Shown: positions 1 through 8,473 of the stretch, one piece after another
Layout of the letters: the number at the start of each line of letters is the position of its first letter
How positions within the stretch are numbered: the stretch's first letter is position 1
DNA from: an uncultured Bacteroidales bacterium
GTDB taxonomy: Bacteria > Bacteroidota > Bacteroidia > Bacteroidales > FEN-979
DNA: 40,922 bases
Reading direction: 5' to 3'
Assembly (NCBI GenBank): GCA_903875045.1
Contig: CAIQUS010000147.1
Span: 1-40,922 of the forward strand
Position numbers and translations under genes: made by a program
Notes under the pieces: model-generated
Database searches by the model: none
Told to the model about the DNA's origin: nothing
Seen by the model: only the letters and a program-made list of their open reading frames with translations

Positions 1-77
1 CAAAATACGGTTGATATCGTCTAGATGGCGAATAAAAACAGGACAACAAGCCTGAAAATTGTTAATAACCCTTGGAT

Positions 78-548
78 TTAAAAAACAGGGGGTGAATAGT
101 TACTAAATATGTTATTAAACCAATGAGTGCCGGCAGATGTACCCTGATCGGTAACCGCCGAAATAAGCCCGTGTTCCCCGGTTTCATCAAGCCAGAAGAT
201 ATTTCCGCCGCCGTACAATTCACCCAGATAGTGCGTTGTATTGGAAGCAAGTTTAACCCATTTGGTACCATTGAAATAATAAAACCCGGTACCACAACCA
301 TTCGTTACGGAAGCATTTGTATTATATATCAACAATCCGGCTACCGGAGAGTTAATAGTTATAACATCTGATACGCTTACAAGGCTGATCCGGGGAGGCA
401 ACAGCCCTTTGTTGGTGGCTTTGACATCGAGGATGGCCGATGTTGCCGCAGGACTGCCATCGCTATTGATAGCGACCTGCGAATGAGAATATATGCTCCC
501 CATCAATAAGGATGATAAAACAATAAGCCTGCAAATTGCACTATTCAT
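78..548 (-). CDS. Lcl/DUF1566-type surface protein, C-terminally truncated
   Basis: The 156-residue product begins with a signal peptide (hydrophobic residues about 8-20, then SHSQ). The VAINSDGSPAATSAILDVKA segment that follows is typical of the N-terminus of many secreted Bacteroidota proteins. Residues about 105-146 (GGGNIFWLDETGEHGLISAV, then DQGTSAGTHWFNN) match the start of the Lcl/DUF1566 domain, which is often attached to surface or fibre-like proteins. In that family the domain normally continues for another 100 or so residues with a WYLPS/WSSTE region. Here the frame stops soon after WFNN, and the other two frames read NPRVINNF... or stop early. I infer a 3' truncation, with the break close to the window edge. 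It lies 38 bp downstream of the C25 peptidase and may be the last gene of that operon. No function is assigned. Confidence 0.6.
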   Translation of the reverse strand: MNSAICRLIVLSSLLMGSIYSHSQVAINSDGSPAATSAILDVKATNKGLLPPRISLVSVSDVITINSPVAGLLIYNTNASVTNGCGTGFYYFNGTKWVKLASNTTHYLGELYGGGNIFWLDETGEHGLISAVTDQGTSAGTHWFNNIFSNYSPPVF

Positions 549-586
549 ACGACTTGGATTTTAAAGTAAAAATATAAGCCTGTGGT

Positions 587-2668
587 TTATTGGCCTGCCA
601 TGGTAACCGTTCCGTAAACAATCATTGATTTGCCGGAATTAATGGTAAGATTGCCTCCCGGCAGAATGGTGATGTTATGGCAGAAGGTTGCATTGATGGT
701 ATTGATGACCGGGTGGCTGGGTGTGGCGGGTATTGTGACATCATACAAAGTTGTTGGCACCACCGCCAGATTCCAGTTACCCGGCTTGTTCCAGTCAGAA
801 TCCACATTTCCCGTCCACACGATGTTGGTAAAGGCAGACGGCTCCTCTGTCCGGATTTCCATGGCCGGATCCCCGAACACATTGCAGCAATAATGGCACC
901 AGCGTTGGGCCCCGGGTTCAAACTCTCCGGGAAGCGATATCCATGGAGCCGTTTTAATCTTTGAGATCAGGTGTGCAGCACCCAGATGCTTTTCGGGCAG
1001 GGTATCGGTGTATATGGCACTGGCAAATTCCCTTTCCAGGTGCTGGGAAGGACCATCTGTGGTTCCCTGGTTAAACCAGCCGTATCGTGAATTAAAAATA
1101 CCGGCGGCAAGAAAATTGTCGATGGAGACTGCTTTTGCGGCAATGCATCCACCATAAGCATCAAAGGCGCCATCATAACATCCCTGGGTATAGAGCATTT
1201 GATAATTATGGATGATCCCATTGACCTGTGAAAAATTGGCATTTGTTATGGAACCCATGTTCAGTCGCATCATATAGGTTGTATTTGCATGGCCAAGGTG
1301 ATGAATGAAGGAATTTCCCTGGTTGATCCTGGAGAGAAGCGTCGCAGCATTCCACTGCCATAGGTTTAAAGGCGGAGAAATAAGGGTATCGTAAAGTGTT
1401 CCGATTTGGTTGGTGTTTGAAGGAATGCCATGCGTAAAATATCCATTGTCATTATGATCATCTATAAGCAAATCCATGTAATCGCTGCCGAAGGTAACCG
1501 GATCATTATATAAATATTCACCCACCAGCAATGGCCGTGTAAACTCCCCGGGAACCGGATTTGTTTGATACGAAACCGTTTTATGAATCATGTTGCGCAG
1601 TTCAGCCGTATCATTTACCGTGAAACGGGCAACGGCAATTTCGGGCAACAGGTCGGGATTGTCGGCAATCTCTCCATAAATATGATTCCCGTTTGCATCG
1701 TAATTGCCATCGAGACCCGAATAGTAAAGATCGGCAGGAATATTGGAATCCGTATACGGTGTACCTCCTGATTGCACATAACAATAAAACCCCCGGAATG
1801 GTATCAGCGGTGGATTTCCTGCCAGTAACACGTATTCAATGTTGTGGTTCTGACGCTGATTGATAATAAAATTCCGAATCTTTTCCTGCAGGTCAATGCC
1901 CGGCATGGTTAAGGAAATACTATCGGTGGTAACCACCCGCACCGCCATTCCCATTCCGGCATACATGGTGATCAATGGCTGAAATTCATTTTTGAAGCCA
2001 GCCGGAGAGATAACAAGATAACCGTAGTTTGTGGAAGGGGCTTCTCTTTGGGGGTAACGCTCCATCATCTCAGGATTCATGGCAAACGATTTAACCCTGT
2101 TCAGGATGTTTTCCGACGCAGATAAATGACGAATCGAGGCTTTAGATTCAGTATCGGCGTGGGTTTGAATCCTCAAAGTTATCTTGCTGAAATAGGTAAG
2201 TGTTTTTTTTGCCGGATTGTATTTCACCGGGGTAAAGGTGCATATCGCAAAAGCATAGCCATTCAGGTACTGGGTGAGTAACTTGCCGGTTTGCCTGCCG
2301 GGATAGACCCCTGATTGCTGATAAACTTTATCATTCCTGACAAAATCAACGGGTTTATCAGCAGAAAGCGGCTGGACATGCTGTTTAGGATAAAGAATGA
2401 AGGATCCTGGAATGACCGTTTCATTTTCTCCGACAATCTCAACGGATCCCGCCGCTTCGCCGGGAGGGAGCATCAGAACCAGCTCATGCCAGGGCAACAA
2501 AGGTTCACCGGGGATTCCGGAAAGACTGGTGTTTCCGAAATTCACAATTTGATAAGAACCTTTGGTTTCTATTACATAATTGTTGAAGTAAAATGTTTTC
2601 TCAACAATTTCTGCCGGCAGCATCAGGCCTTGACAAATAAAAAACAGAAAGAAAAGGAGATTTTTCAT
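587..2668 (-). CDS. Gingipain-type C25 cysteine peptidase, secreted
   Basis: A 693-residue secreted protein. The chosen start (MKNLLFFLFFICQG) gives a good signal peptide. A start 28 codons upstream would overlap the 9-haem cytochrome gene. Residues about 18-200 look like the C25 propeptide; residues about 215-605 are the C25 peptidase domain. The presumed catalytic dyad is His460 in HLGHANT and Cys497 in YTQGCYDGAF, and the domain closes with VFGDPAMEIRT as in gingipain relatives. From about 615 there is the start of a WTGNVDSDWNKPGNW ... TIP beta-helix-like module, but the protein ends at VTMAGQ with no visible type IX sorting domain. C25 enzymes in this phylum are either exported proteases or the PorU sortase of the type IX system; this one is shorter than PorU. 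Its place behind cytochromes suggests processing of surface proteins, which is inference. Confidence 0.85.
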   Translation of the reverse strand: MKNLLFFLFFICQGLMLPAEIVEKTFYFNNYVIETKGSYQIVNFGNTSLSGIPGEPLLPWHELVLMLPPGEAAGSVEIVGENETVIPGSFILYPKQHVQPLSADKPVDFVRNDKVYQQSGVYPGRQTGKLLTQYLNGYAFAICTFTPVKYNPAKKTLTYFSKITLRIQTHADTESKASIRHLSASENILNRVKSFAMNPEMMERYPQREAPSTNYGYLVISPAGFKNEFQPLITMYAGMGMAVRVVTTDSISLTMPGIDLQEKIRNFIINQRQNHNIEYVLLAGNPPLIPFRGFYCYVQSGGTPYTDSNIPADLYYSGLDGNYDANGNHIYGEIADNPDLLPEIAVARFTVNDTAELRNMIHKTVSYQTNPVPGEFTRPLLVGEYLYNDPVTFGSDYMDLLIDDHNDNGYFTHGIPSNTNQIGTLYDTLISPPLNLWQWNAATLLSRINQGNSFIHHLGHANTTYMMRLNMGSITNANFSQVNGIIHNYQMLYTQGCYDGAFDAYGGCIAAKAVSIDNFLAAGIFNSRYGWFNQGTTDGPSQHLEREFASAIYTDTLPEKHLGAAHLISKIKTAPWISLPGEFEPGAQRWCHYCCNVFGDPAMEIRTEEPSAFTNIVWTGNVDSDWNKPGNWNLAVVPTTLYDVTIPATPSHPVINTINATFCHNITILPGGNLTINSGKSMIVYGTVTMAGQ

Positions 2669-2721
2669 TTTTGTCGTCTTTGCCTGTAAATATACAAAAA
2701 CTATGGAAAAAAAACACCAGG

Positions 2722-3654
2722 TTATCGGGTATACTTGTATTGCTGGTGACATCCCGGGAAACAGGATCCACCGTTTTCATCCGGAACATAATTTACCGGA
2801 AATTCCCAATCGCCGAAAGGAACTTTGTCGACAATGAGATGTTCTCTCTTCGTTGCATGAACATCATGACAAATTGAACAACTCCTTCCCTTTTTCCCGA
2901 TCAGATGGACATAATGCAGGTTTCTTTCACCATCCCTGAAATTCGTTGCAGTGGTTGTTTTCGCCAGTTCCAGCAAATCACTGTCATGGCACTCCCAGCA
3001 AAAAGCATAATTATCTTTGATCCCCTCCGCATATTGGCCGACCGGATAAGCACTGATCAATAAATTGTTCTCATTTGATGCGTGAGGTTTATGGCAACCT
3101 GTGCATCCCCCATTCAATGCCGGATGTATAACTTTGCTTGTTTTCAGCAATTGTTTGATATTGGTGATTTTCCTGCCAAATATGACCTCGTCCTTATCAT
3201 GGCAGGCAAGGCAAACCTCCTTTTTTCCAGCCTTTAACAATTTTTTTTCATCTGATGAATGCGGAGAGTGACAATTCGCACATTGCTTCTTTATCGAGAC
3301 AGCCTGATGTACAACCCTTGAAGTATCAATATCCTTTTTAGTGTCAACATGACAGGAATAACATAATTCCGGCATTTTATTCCTCAGAAAAAGTCCCTTG
3401 CACGGGTTTTGGGAATGCTCGGTAACATTGATCTGATGGCACTTGTCGCATGGATCGTTGGCAGGATCATGTTTGTTTTGCTTATCGATGAGCGCTGCGT
3501 GGCAATCAGTACATTTGGGATTTTCAGTCAATTTATACAGTTGATGATCCCGATCATCCTTCGGCAATACATTCCCGGCAAACCATTGTTGCTGAAGAAT
3601 GGAAAAGAATGAGATCAATGGCATATAAATGAATAAAATCAGACCTCTTTCCAT
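2722..3654 (-). CDS. Multihaem cytochrome c, nine haem sites (8 CXXCH + 1 CX3CH)
   Basis: 310 residues with an N-terminal hydrophobic segment (residues about 5-20) that should act as a signal peptide. Haem c motifs in order are CTDCH, CDKCH, CYSCH, CANCH, CLACH, CTGCH, CWECH, CSICH and a final CFPGCH. The last has three residues between the cysteines instead of two. Several sites are followed by PH or VH, the usual paired-CXXCH arrangement, and extra histidines can serve as distal ligands. The gene starts one base after the stop of the upstream barrel gene, so the two are almost certainly co-transcribed and translationally coupled. Together with the 5-haem lipoprotein on the other side of the barrel it fits one half of a porin-cytochrome conduit. 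I cannot tell from sequence whether it faces the periplasm or the outside. Confidence 0.88.
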   Translation of the reverse strand: MERGLILFIYMPLISFFSILQQQWFAGNVLPKDDRDHQLYKLTENPKCTDCHAALIDKQNKHDPANDPCDKCHQINVTEHSQNPCKGLFLRNKMPELCYSCHVDTKKDIDTSRVVHQAVSIKKQCANCHSPHSSDEKKLLKAGKKEVCLACHDKDEVIFGRKITNIKQLLKTSKVIHPALNGGCTGCHKPHASNENNLLISAYPVGQYAEGIKDNYAFCWECHDSDLLELAKTTTATNFRDGERNLHYVHLIGKKGRSCSICHDVHATKREHLIVDKVPFGDWEFPVNYVPDENGGSCFPGCHQQYKYTR

Positions 3655-3655
3655 G

Positions 3656-5617
3656 TTAAAACTTTCTTAAAATTTGAATATATGTCCCCTTGAAATTGAT
3701 CTTGTCGCCAATGTAGTTTCGCCTGTACACCTCCACCCCGGCAGTCACATAAAGCTGATAAATAACCGAAGTAAGCTCAAGTCGTGCAGTAAGAAGATCG
3801 AGGTCGATTCCACGGCCCGATTGTTTCCGGTACATCACCTCCAGATTAACCTTTGTTTGTTTGATGATGTTGTATTCTGCTTTGCCCGAAACATCCGTAT
3901 ATCTTTGATTTCTGGCTTCAGGTTCATTCAGCATGGTGTAATTCTGCATGTTGCCGTTGAGGGCAAGCAGCCACTTATTTCGAAAACTTTTTTGAAGATT
4001 GATATAAAAGCGTGCCATGTGATAGGGCAAAATGGTGCTTTTGTAATCCTCATATTCAGCGCCCCCGCTCAGCAACCCAAAGCCTGCCCGAAAACCAATC
4101 ACGTTTTGGGTAAAATAGTTCAGGGTGATGAAATCGGTATTTTCAAGATTCCGGTAGTTTTGCAACGAAAGCCGGTAATAAACCTCAACCCTCCCTTTCA
4201 TCAGGGTAACATTGGCGGCAAAAGCATGATTGTCGGCATCGTATTTATATGAGCTTGGGAGTTTTGCTGTGTAATCCAGGTAAACAATTCCATCATTTGG
4301 AATGAGTCCGCTGGGAATACGACGGATTTCAATATATTTCCCACTTTCAATCAGTATATAATCCAGACCGATCTGGTAAATGATTGTACCGGTCACGTCC
4401 TTGACAACCACCGACGGAAGGTTGATATAGGGTCTTCGTAACAGTACTATTTTACTATCGTTAAGTGTATATTCTTCGTTGACAACATTCAACCGGATTG
4501 AATCGCTGAGGTATTTCTGATGGTATCTGAAATAACCATACGATAAATGTAATTCTCCCCAGGGAATTTTTTTCGTGTAATTGAAATCAAATCCGGTTTT
4601 ACTGTTATATTCGCTGTAAACCGTATGATTGATGCTGCTGTATTCAAAAAAGAACCTGGAGTTAAGGCTCTTGAAAAGCTTATGATTTAATGAATTTAAA
4701 GATGTATTCTGAATGAGTTTGCTTAACGGCTGGTTAATGTTGTAATAACTAAAATTTGTAGAAAACACAAAATTGGCGGGTAATTTTATGAATAGGTTTT
4801 CCATCGCCTGAAACCTGTTAAAATAGGTGCTGCCGTGCTGATAAATATTGGAGACGGTTGTGTTAAAAGTGAAGATTTTTTTTGGTCCCAGACTGATATT
4901 GCTGGTAAAATTCACATCATCAATGGTATTGGTCATGAAAAAATTGTTTTCATTCATGTTGGAATTGATTTTGTGCGAATAGGTCAAAAGTTGTCGGTCA
5001 TTTGCAGTGAACGATTGTTCCGCCCTGCCTTCAAAATGGGTTTGATCAATGTTCAGTACCCGGTGTGTCTGAATCTCTGTCTGAACCAATTTTCTTCTGT
5101 AAAAATCAAGCGTTACCGGAATATACTTATTGCTGTAGACCAAAGATCCGCCCAGATATTTATTTGTTGTTTTGATATCGGTCAGGTTCTCGCGTTTTGC
5201 ATAGCTTTCATCGAAATTGGCTGTCCCTACGACATTGATTTTCTTCCTGTTAAAAAAAGATGCGATCAGGTTTAGTTTCTTTACCGTTCTCACCTCCGAT
5301 TGGTCGGGCGATGCCATGAAATTGTCGCGGTTGGATTCGGGCATATAACCTGCGCCAAGTTCCAATTCGCAAAAATTGGGATGAAGCAGATAGGTGCTGG
5401 CATTTAACATAATCCCACCTGCATAATAATAACTCTGCTGCTTTTCAACGATCCTCTCGCCACTTTGCTCCCGGTTGCGATAAAAACCTTTGAAGCTTAA
5501 TTCCCCTGAATAAGCCCGAATACCAAATAGCCTGAATGAATCCGGAGATTTTTGTGCGAACCCAAAGCCCGGAGCAAATAAATAAATGATGAATAGGATG
5601 AAATGTTTCGCTTTCAA
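3656..5617 (-). CDS. Outer-membrane beta-barrel (porin-like), probable conduit sheath
   Basis: 653 residues with a signal peptide (MKAKHFILFIIYLFAPGFGFAQ), starting at a TTG codon 10 bases after the preceding stop. The rest is a run of short alternating hydrophobic/aromatic strands with polar turns, ending in QILRKF with a terminal Phe, as expected for an outer-membrane barrel. A segment around residues 395-450 (YQIGLDYILIESGKYIEIRR, then GIVYLDYTA) looks like a small globular insertion before the C-terminal strands. No cysteine haem motif is present. The family cannot be named with confidence. The gene order 5-haem lipoprotein, barrel, 9-haem cytochrome, all tightly packed on one strand, resembles the known porin-cytochrome complexes that carry electrons across the outer membrane. 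The conduit role is inferred from context. Confidence 0.75.
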   Translation of the reverse strand: MKAKHFILFIIYLFAPGFGFAQKSPDSFRLFGIRAYSGELSFKGFYRNREQSGERIVEKQQSYYYAGGIMLNASTYLLHPNFCELELGAGYMPESNRDNFMASPDQSEVRTVKKLNLIASFFNRKKINVVGTANFDESYAKRENLTDIKTTNKYLGGSLVYSNKYIPVTLDFYRRKLVQTEIQTHRVLNIDQTHFEGRAEQSFTANDRQLLTYSHKINSNMNENNFFMTNTIDDVNFTSNISLGPKKIFTFNTTVSNIYQHGSTYFNRFQAMENLFIKLPANFVFSTNFSYYNINQPLSKLIQNTSLNSLNHKLFKSLNSRFFFEYSSINHTVYSEYNSKTGFDFNYTKKIPWGELHLSYGYFRYHQKYLSDSIRLNVVNEEYTLNDSKIVLLRRPYINLPSVVVKDVTGTIIYQIGLDYILIESGKYIEIRRIPSGLIPNDGIVYLDYTAKLPSSYKYDADNHAFAANVTLMKGRVEVYYRLSLQNYRNLENTDFITLNYFTQNVIGFRAGFGLLSGGAEYEDYKSTILPYHMARFYINLQKSFRNKWLLALNGNMQNYTMLNEPEARNQRYTDVSGKAEYNIIKQTKVNLEVMYRKQSGRGIDLDLLTARLELTSVIYQLYVTAGVEVYRRNYIGDKINFKGTYIQILRKF

Positions 5618-5627
5618 TATCTGTCAG

Positions 5628-6251
5628 TTATTTTAGCATACTTCTGTCTCGTCCGCCATGCGGATTATGACAATTGGTACAACTTTGATCGGCAATATCT
5701 TTGTGTGCAGCACTCTTTAATATCGGTGAAGGATTGTGACAATAAAAACAAAGATCCTGGGTAACCCTTTTCAGTAATTTTTTGTTAACAGATGAATGTT
5801 GTTCGTGACAGGCCGTGCAATAACCTCCTCCCACAGGACCATGTACCACTTTATATTCTTTACTGTAATCTTCATGACATTGGTAACAAAGCGCGGGTTG
5901 TGGTTTCAAAAACTTCCCCATGGTGTTCTGGTCATGACAAACTCCACATTTCTTGTCTTTAAAAGGTTTGTGGTAATTAACAGCAGGCTTTTCTGATATA
6001 ACCCCGGCAACTTTAACTGAGCTGGTATCTGCTTTAACATTGGAGGTGTTGCCCACAACCGTCTGTGATTGGCCGGGATCAGGAACCCCGTCAAAGAAAA
6101 ACGATAATGTTTTGTGGCTGGGTACCGGCGAACAACCAAATAATACAAGAAGGAGGAAAATTGTTAACCGGTTCAGCAACAAAAATCCCCCGTCCCTGTG
6201 TTTGATTATTCTTCTGATGGCCCTGGCAGTCATTATTTTTAGGTTTATCAT
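5628..6251 (-). CDS. Pentahaem cytochrome c lipoprotein
   Basis: 207 residues. The lipobox is LVLFGC (Cys40), preceded by a hydrophobic stretch after a long basic n-region; a shorter start just before LLNRLTIF would give a more usual signal length, so the true start is uncertain. After the lipid cysteine comes KTLSFFFDGVPDP, a segment I recognise from other cytochrome lipoproteins of this kind. There follow a low-complexity linker and five CXXCH motifs: CGVCH, CYQCH, CTACH, CFYCH and CTNCH, the last in CTNCHNPHGG near the C-terminus. It is probably anchored to the periplasmic face of the outer membrane, although an external position is possible in this phylum. It precedes the barrel gene by 10 bp and would be its electron donor or acceptor. 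Confidence 0.87.
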   Translation of the reverse strand: MINLKIMTARAIRRIIKHRDGGFLLLNRLTIFLLLVLFGCSPVPSHKTLSFFFDGVPDPGQSQTVVGNTSNVKADTSSVKVAGVISEKPAVNYHKPFKDKKCGVCHDQNTMGKFLKPQPALCYQCHEDYSKEYKVVHGPVGGGYCTACHEQHSSVNKKLLKRVTQDLCFYCHNPSPILKSAAHKDIADQSCTNCHNPHGGRDRSMLK

Positions 6252-6282
6252 TTCCTGTGAAGGAAAATAAGGAACAATAATG

Positions 6283-7380
6283 CTATTTTTTCTGTTGTTT
6301 ATTTTCCTTCAATTCAGGGGTCATTGGTTCAACATGGCCGTAGATGTTTAATTTGTCGGGCCCGAATTGATTGGTAACCAGAATCAGATACTTAAGATGA
6401 TAGGAGGGATCAACATATTTTTCAAAATATTGCAGATTGTCATAGTCGATTGTTAGCTTGGCAGGTAACCACATATCCCCCGGACCTTTGTAATTCCCGC
6501 CAAAAAACATCAGTAATTTTCCGTTCTTATCAAAAATCTGGACGTTTTCAAAGCCGGCATCCACAACGTAAAGATTTGATTCCAGGTCAACAGCGATGCC
6601 CTTGGGGCGTGCAAACTGACCCAGTCCTTCGCCATAAGTGCCAACAGTTTTAACAAATTGGCCTTCTTTGGTGTATATTTTTACTTTAAAATCGCCAAAG
6701 TCGGTAACATACACATTGTTATCGGTGACAAAGATATTCGTTGGGGAAAATAAGTATCCGGTACTATCGAGATTTACTTCCGGGAATTTATTTAACAATT
6801 TATACTCCGCATCATTGCTGTAAACATTGATTTGATGCCCGGCCAGATTCGATACCCATATTTTATTATCCCGAATAAAAACATCGGTGGGTTTGAAATT
6901 CTCCTTCTCACCAAAACTGGCAAAATATTCGCCCTTTTCATCAAATACAACTATTTGTTTTCTGTCGCCATCGGCCACATATAAATATTCATTTTTATCT
7001 ACAAAACAATTGATCGGATTTTTCAGTTCCCCTTTTGCAGTGGGGATAAAATCGCGAAAGGTGTTTTTTTTCAGGTCGATGATCTCAAGTCCGTGTTTTA
7101 ACCCGTCACAGATATATATTTTCCCGTTGAAAATATTTACACCGTAAGGCTTTCCAATCGGGATTTCCTCCTCTTTACCAAGAATAAATTTTTTAAACCC
7201 CCTCCTGCCTCCCTCCACATCAACCGAATTGCTGATCGTCATCAGAAATTGAATTCTGGCTGTATCTGGTGGCGACGGGTAAATGACCAGTTTGTTTTGT
7301 CCCCCTGCAGGATGAAGGCTCCGTGAACAGGAAACAAAAAGAGATATGGCAAGGGTAAATAAAATAATTCTGAATTTCAT
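6283..7380 (-). CDS. NHL-repeat beta-propeller lipoprotein
   Basis: 365 residues. A lipoprotein signal (MKFRIILFTLAISLFVSC) ends at Cys18. Residues about 70-300 are a beta-propeller of NHL-type blades. Recognisable blade signatures are NPINCFVDKNEYLYVADGDR, FSPTNIFVTDNNVYVTDFGD and ARPKGIAVDLESNLYVVDAG. NHL propellers are protein-protein or ligand-binding platforms and are often found beside multihaem cytochromes; no enzymatic residues are apparent. The gene heads the conduit operon 6283-7380 to 78-548. I saw no clear promoter between it and the hairpin at 7457-7500, so it may depend on readthrough from the 4-haem gene. It is one of three separate NHL propellers in the window. Confidence 0.85.
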   Translation of the reverse strand: MKFRIILFTLAISLFVSCSRSLHPAGGQNKLVIYPSPPDTARIQFLMTISNSVDVEGGRRGFKKFILGKEEEIPIGKPYGVNIFNGKIYICDGLKHGLEIIDLKKNTFRDFIPTAKGELKNPINCFVDKNEYLYVADGDRKQIVVFDEKGEYFASFGEKENFKPTDVFIRDNKIWVSNLAGHQINVYSNDAEYKLLNKFPEVNLDSTGYLFSPTNIFVTDNNVYVTDFGDFKVKIYTKEGQFVKTVGTYGEGLGQFARPKGIAVDLESNLYVVDAGFENVQIFDKNGKLLMFFGGNYKGPGDMWLPAKLTIDYDNLQYFEKYVDPSYHLKYLILVTNQFGPDKLNIYGHVEPMTPELKENKQQKK

Positions 7381-7456
7381 GGGAATGAATATATTCTGAA
7401 AAAAGCGTTAATCCTGATTGGCATTCATTGTGTATAAAATCACCTTCCACCTTTCA

Positions 7457-7500
7457 TTATATGGAAAAGGGCGAATTTGATTTCGCCCTTTTCCATATAA
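7457..7500 (-). terminator. Perfect 19-bp inverted repeat, probable terminator
   Basis: Arms 7457-7475 (ttatatggaaaagggcgaa) and 7482-7500 are exactly complementary, with a six-base loop. It lies 26 bases beyond the stop of the 4-haem cytochrome gene and before the NHL lipoprotein gene. There is no U-run after the stem in the minus direction, so it may be an attenuator, a 3'-end stabiliser or a partial terminator rather than a classical one. Confidence 0.65.
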
Positions 7501-7526
7501 TTCGCAAGAACGAATTATACAATACT

Positions 7527-8156
7527 TTATTTATTATGGCATGTCAGGCATAATGCACTGGCTGCATTGCTTTTTACCAAAAGACTGGGAGGAGTACCGG
7601 CAGCATTGTTATGCACATCATGACAGGAAGAGCATTGTAATTTTCCTGCGATCAGCAAGTCATTGGTAATTGTACCGCCAAGGCCAGACAGATGTGTGGT
7701 AGGATTAAACAATCCCGGATCTGCTGTTGCCAACGCTGCATCATACGTAAAGGAAACAGGATGGTCATTGTTCAATTCAGTTCCAACCAAATTCGGACCG
7801 GTCATATAGGTAGTCCCACTGGTTACACCACCGAAATTTTGCAGCGCAACAGTACCATCATGACAACTCAGGCATAATTTTGAGCTTCCATCGGGCTGGC
7901 CAACGGTCGCGTTCATCGTGGCTGATGAATACACAAGATACGAAGCAACAGCGGATAACTGGTGATTCCACAAAGGTGCATTCGACACTGAGATGTCTGC
8001 ATTGTGCGGGGTATGGCAAACTTTACAGATTTCACCACTGGTGTTCCAGGTCTGTGTACTAAAATCATGTGCTGACCCAACGATAGTTTGCGCATTGATG
8101 AATGGTGTTAACATCAATATCGCGATTGCTGTGAGGAGTAAATTTAATTTTTTCAT
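7527..8156 (-). CDS. Tetrahaem cytochrome c, periplasmic or secreted
   Basis: 209 residues with a clear signal peptide (MKKLNLLLTAIAILMLTPFINAQ) and four CXXCH motifs: CKVCH (followed by TPH), CLSCH (followed by DGTVA), CSSCH (followed by DVH) and CLTCH at the extreme C-terminus. It has the doubled-CXXCH layout. It lines up along its whole length with the N-terminal module of the 12-haem protein encoded at 11399-13110; shared landmarks are GEICKVCHTPH / TEICLFCHTPH, LWN, YSS, GQPDG and NDHP. The two therefore arose by duplication. The gene has a sigma-54-like promoter 40-57 bp upstream of the ATG and a strong hairpin 26 bp downstream, so it looks like a separately controlled unit. Its small size suggests an electron shuttle between larger cytochromes. 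Confidence 0.88.
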   Translation of the reverse strand: MKKLNLLLTAIAILMLTPFINAQTIVGSAHDFSTQTWNTSGEICKVCHTPHNADISVSNAPLWNHQLSAVASYLVYSSATMNATVGQPDGSSKLCLSCHDGTVALQNFGGVTSGTTYMTGPNLVGTELNNDHPVSFTYDAALATADPGLFNPTTHLSGLGGTITNDLLIAGKLQCSSCHDVHNNAAGTPPSLLVKSNAASALCLTCHNK

Positions 8157-8196
8157 TGCGCTTATACTTTTTTAGTGAATAATGTTTTCCGGACAT

Positions 8197-8213
8197 TACA
8201 ATAAATGTGCCAA
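8197..8213 (-). promoter_or_regulatory. Sigma-54-like promoter of the 4-haem cytochrome gene
   Basis: On the minus strand the sequence reads TTGGCACATTTATTGTA. It matches the -24 box TTGGCAC exactly and the -12 TTG, but has T where the usual GC doublet has C (GG-N10-GT). The predicted start of transcription is near 8187, about 30 bases before the ATG. Confidence 0.55.
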
Positions 8214-8431
8214 ATATATTATAACTCTGTTTTTCAATATATTAAACTATCCATCATCTGTTTTGCTCATGGTTGAACGGGATGATTTTATCAAAAATAG
8301 ACTGAAACAAACCAAATCAGCAACAATATGCACCCGTGCTGATAAAAGAAAAATTGTTCTTTCCCTTATTTATCAAGGATTTGTTGGCATTTCGTACCAA
8401 TATACCGGCCAGGAAATCACCATGTCTCCTG

Positions 8432-8449
8432 GTGGGGCATATAACCCAC
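8432..8449. promoter_or_regulatory. Putative enhancer dyad A, GTGGG-N8-CCCAC
   Basis: The 18-bp sequence GTGGGGCATATAACCCAC has perfect 5-bp arms. It is followed by an equally spaced second copy 24 bp further on. Its centre is about 250 bp upstream of the predicted start for the 4-haem gene, a reasonable distance for an NtrC-type activator. Assignment to the activator encoded at 8481-9896 is inference. Confidence 0.5.
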
Positions 8450-8455
8450 AGTGCA

Positions 8456-8473
8456 GTGGGTGAAATAACCCAC
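8456..8473. promoter_or_regulatory. Putative enhancer dyad B, GTGGG-N8-CCCAC
   Basis: The sequence is GTGGGTGAAATAACCCAC, with the same arms and same N8 spacer as dyad A, and shared TAA before the right arm. The repeat period of 24 bp puts the two dyads roughly two helical turns apart. It ends 7 bp before the stop codon of the response-regulator gene, so it could also affect the 3' end of that transcript. Confidence 0.5.

Noticed and set aside
4835-5275. 146-codon plus-strand frame opposite the barrel gene
   Set aside because: It is antisense to a well-supported outer-membrane protein and shows no domain or signal features.
8182-8463. 93-codon plus-strand frame in the regulatory gap
   Set aside because: It has no start signal or family-like composition and overlaps the promoter and dyads.
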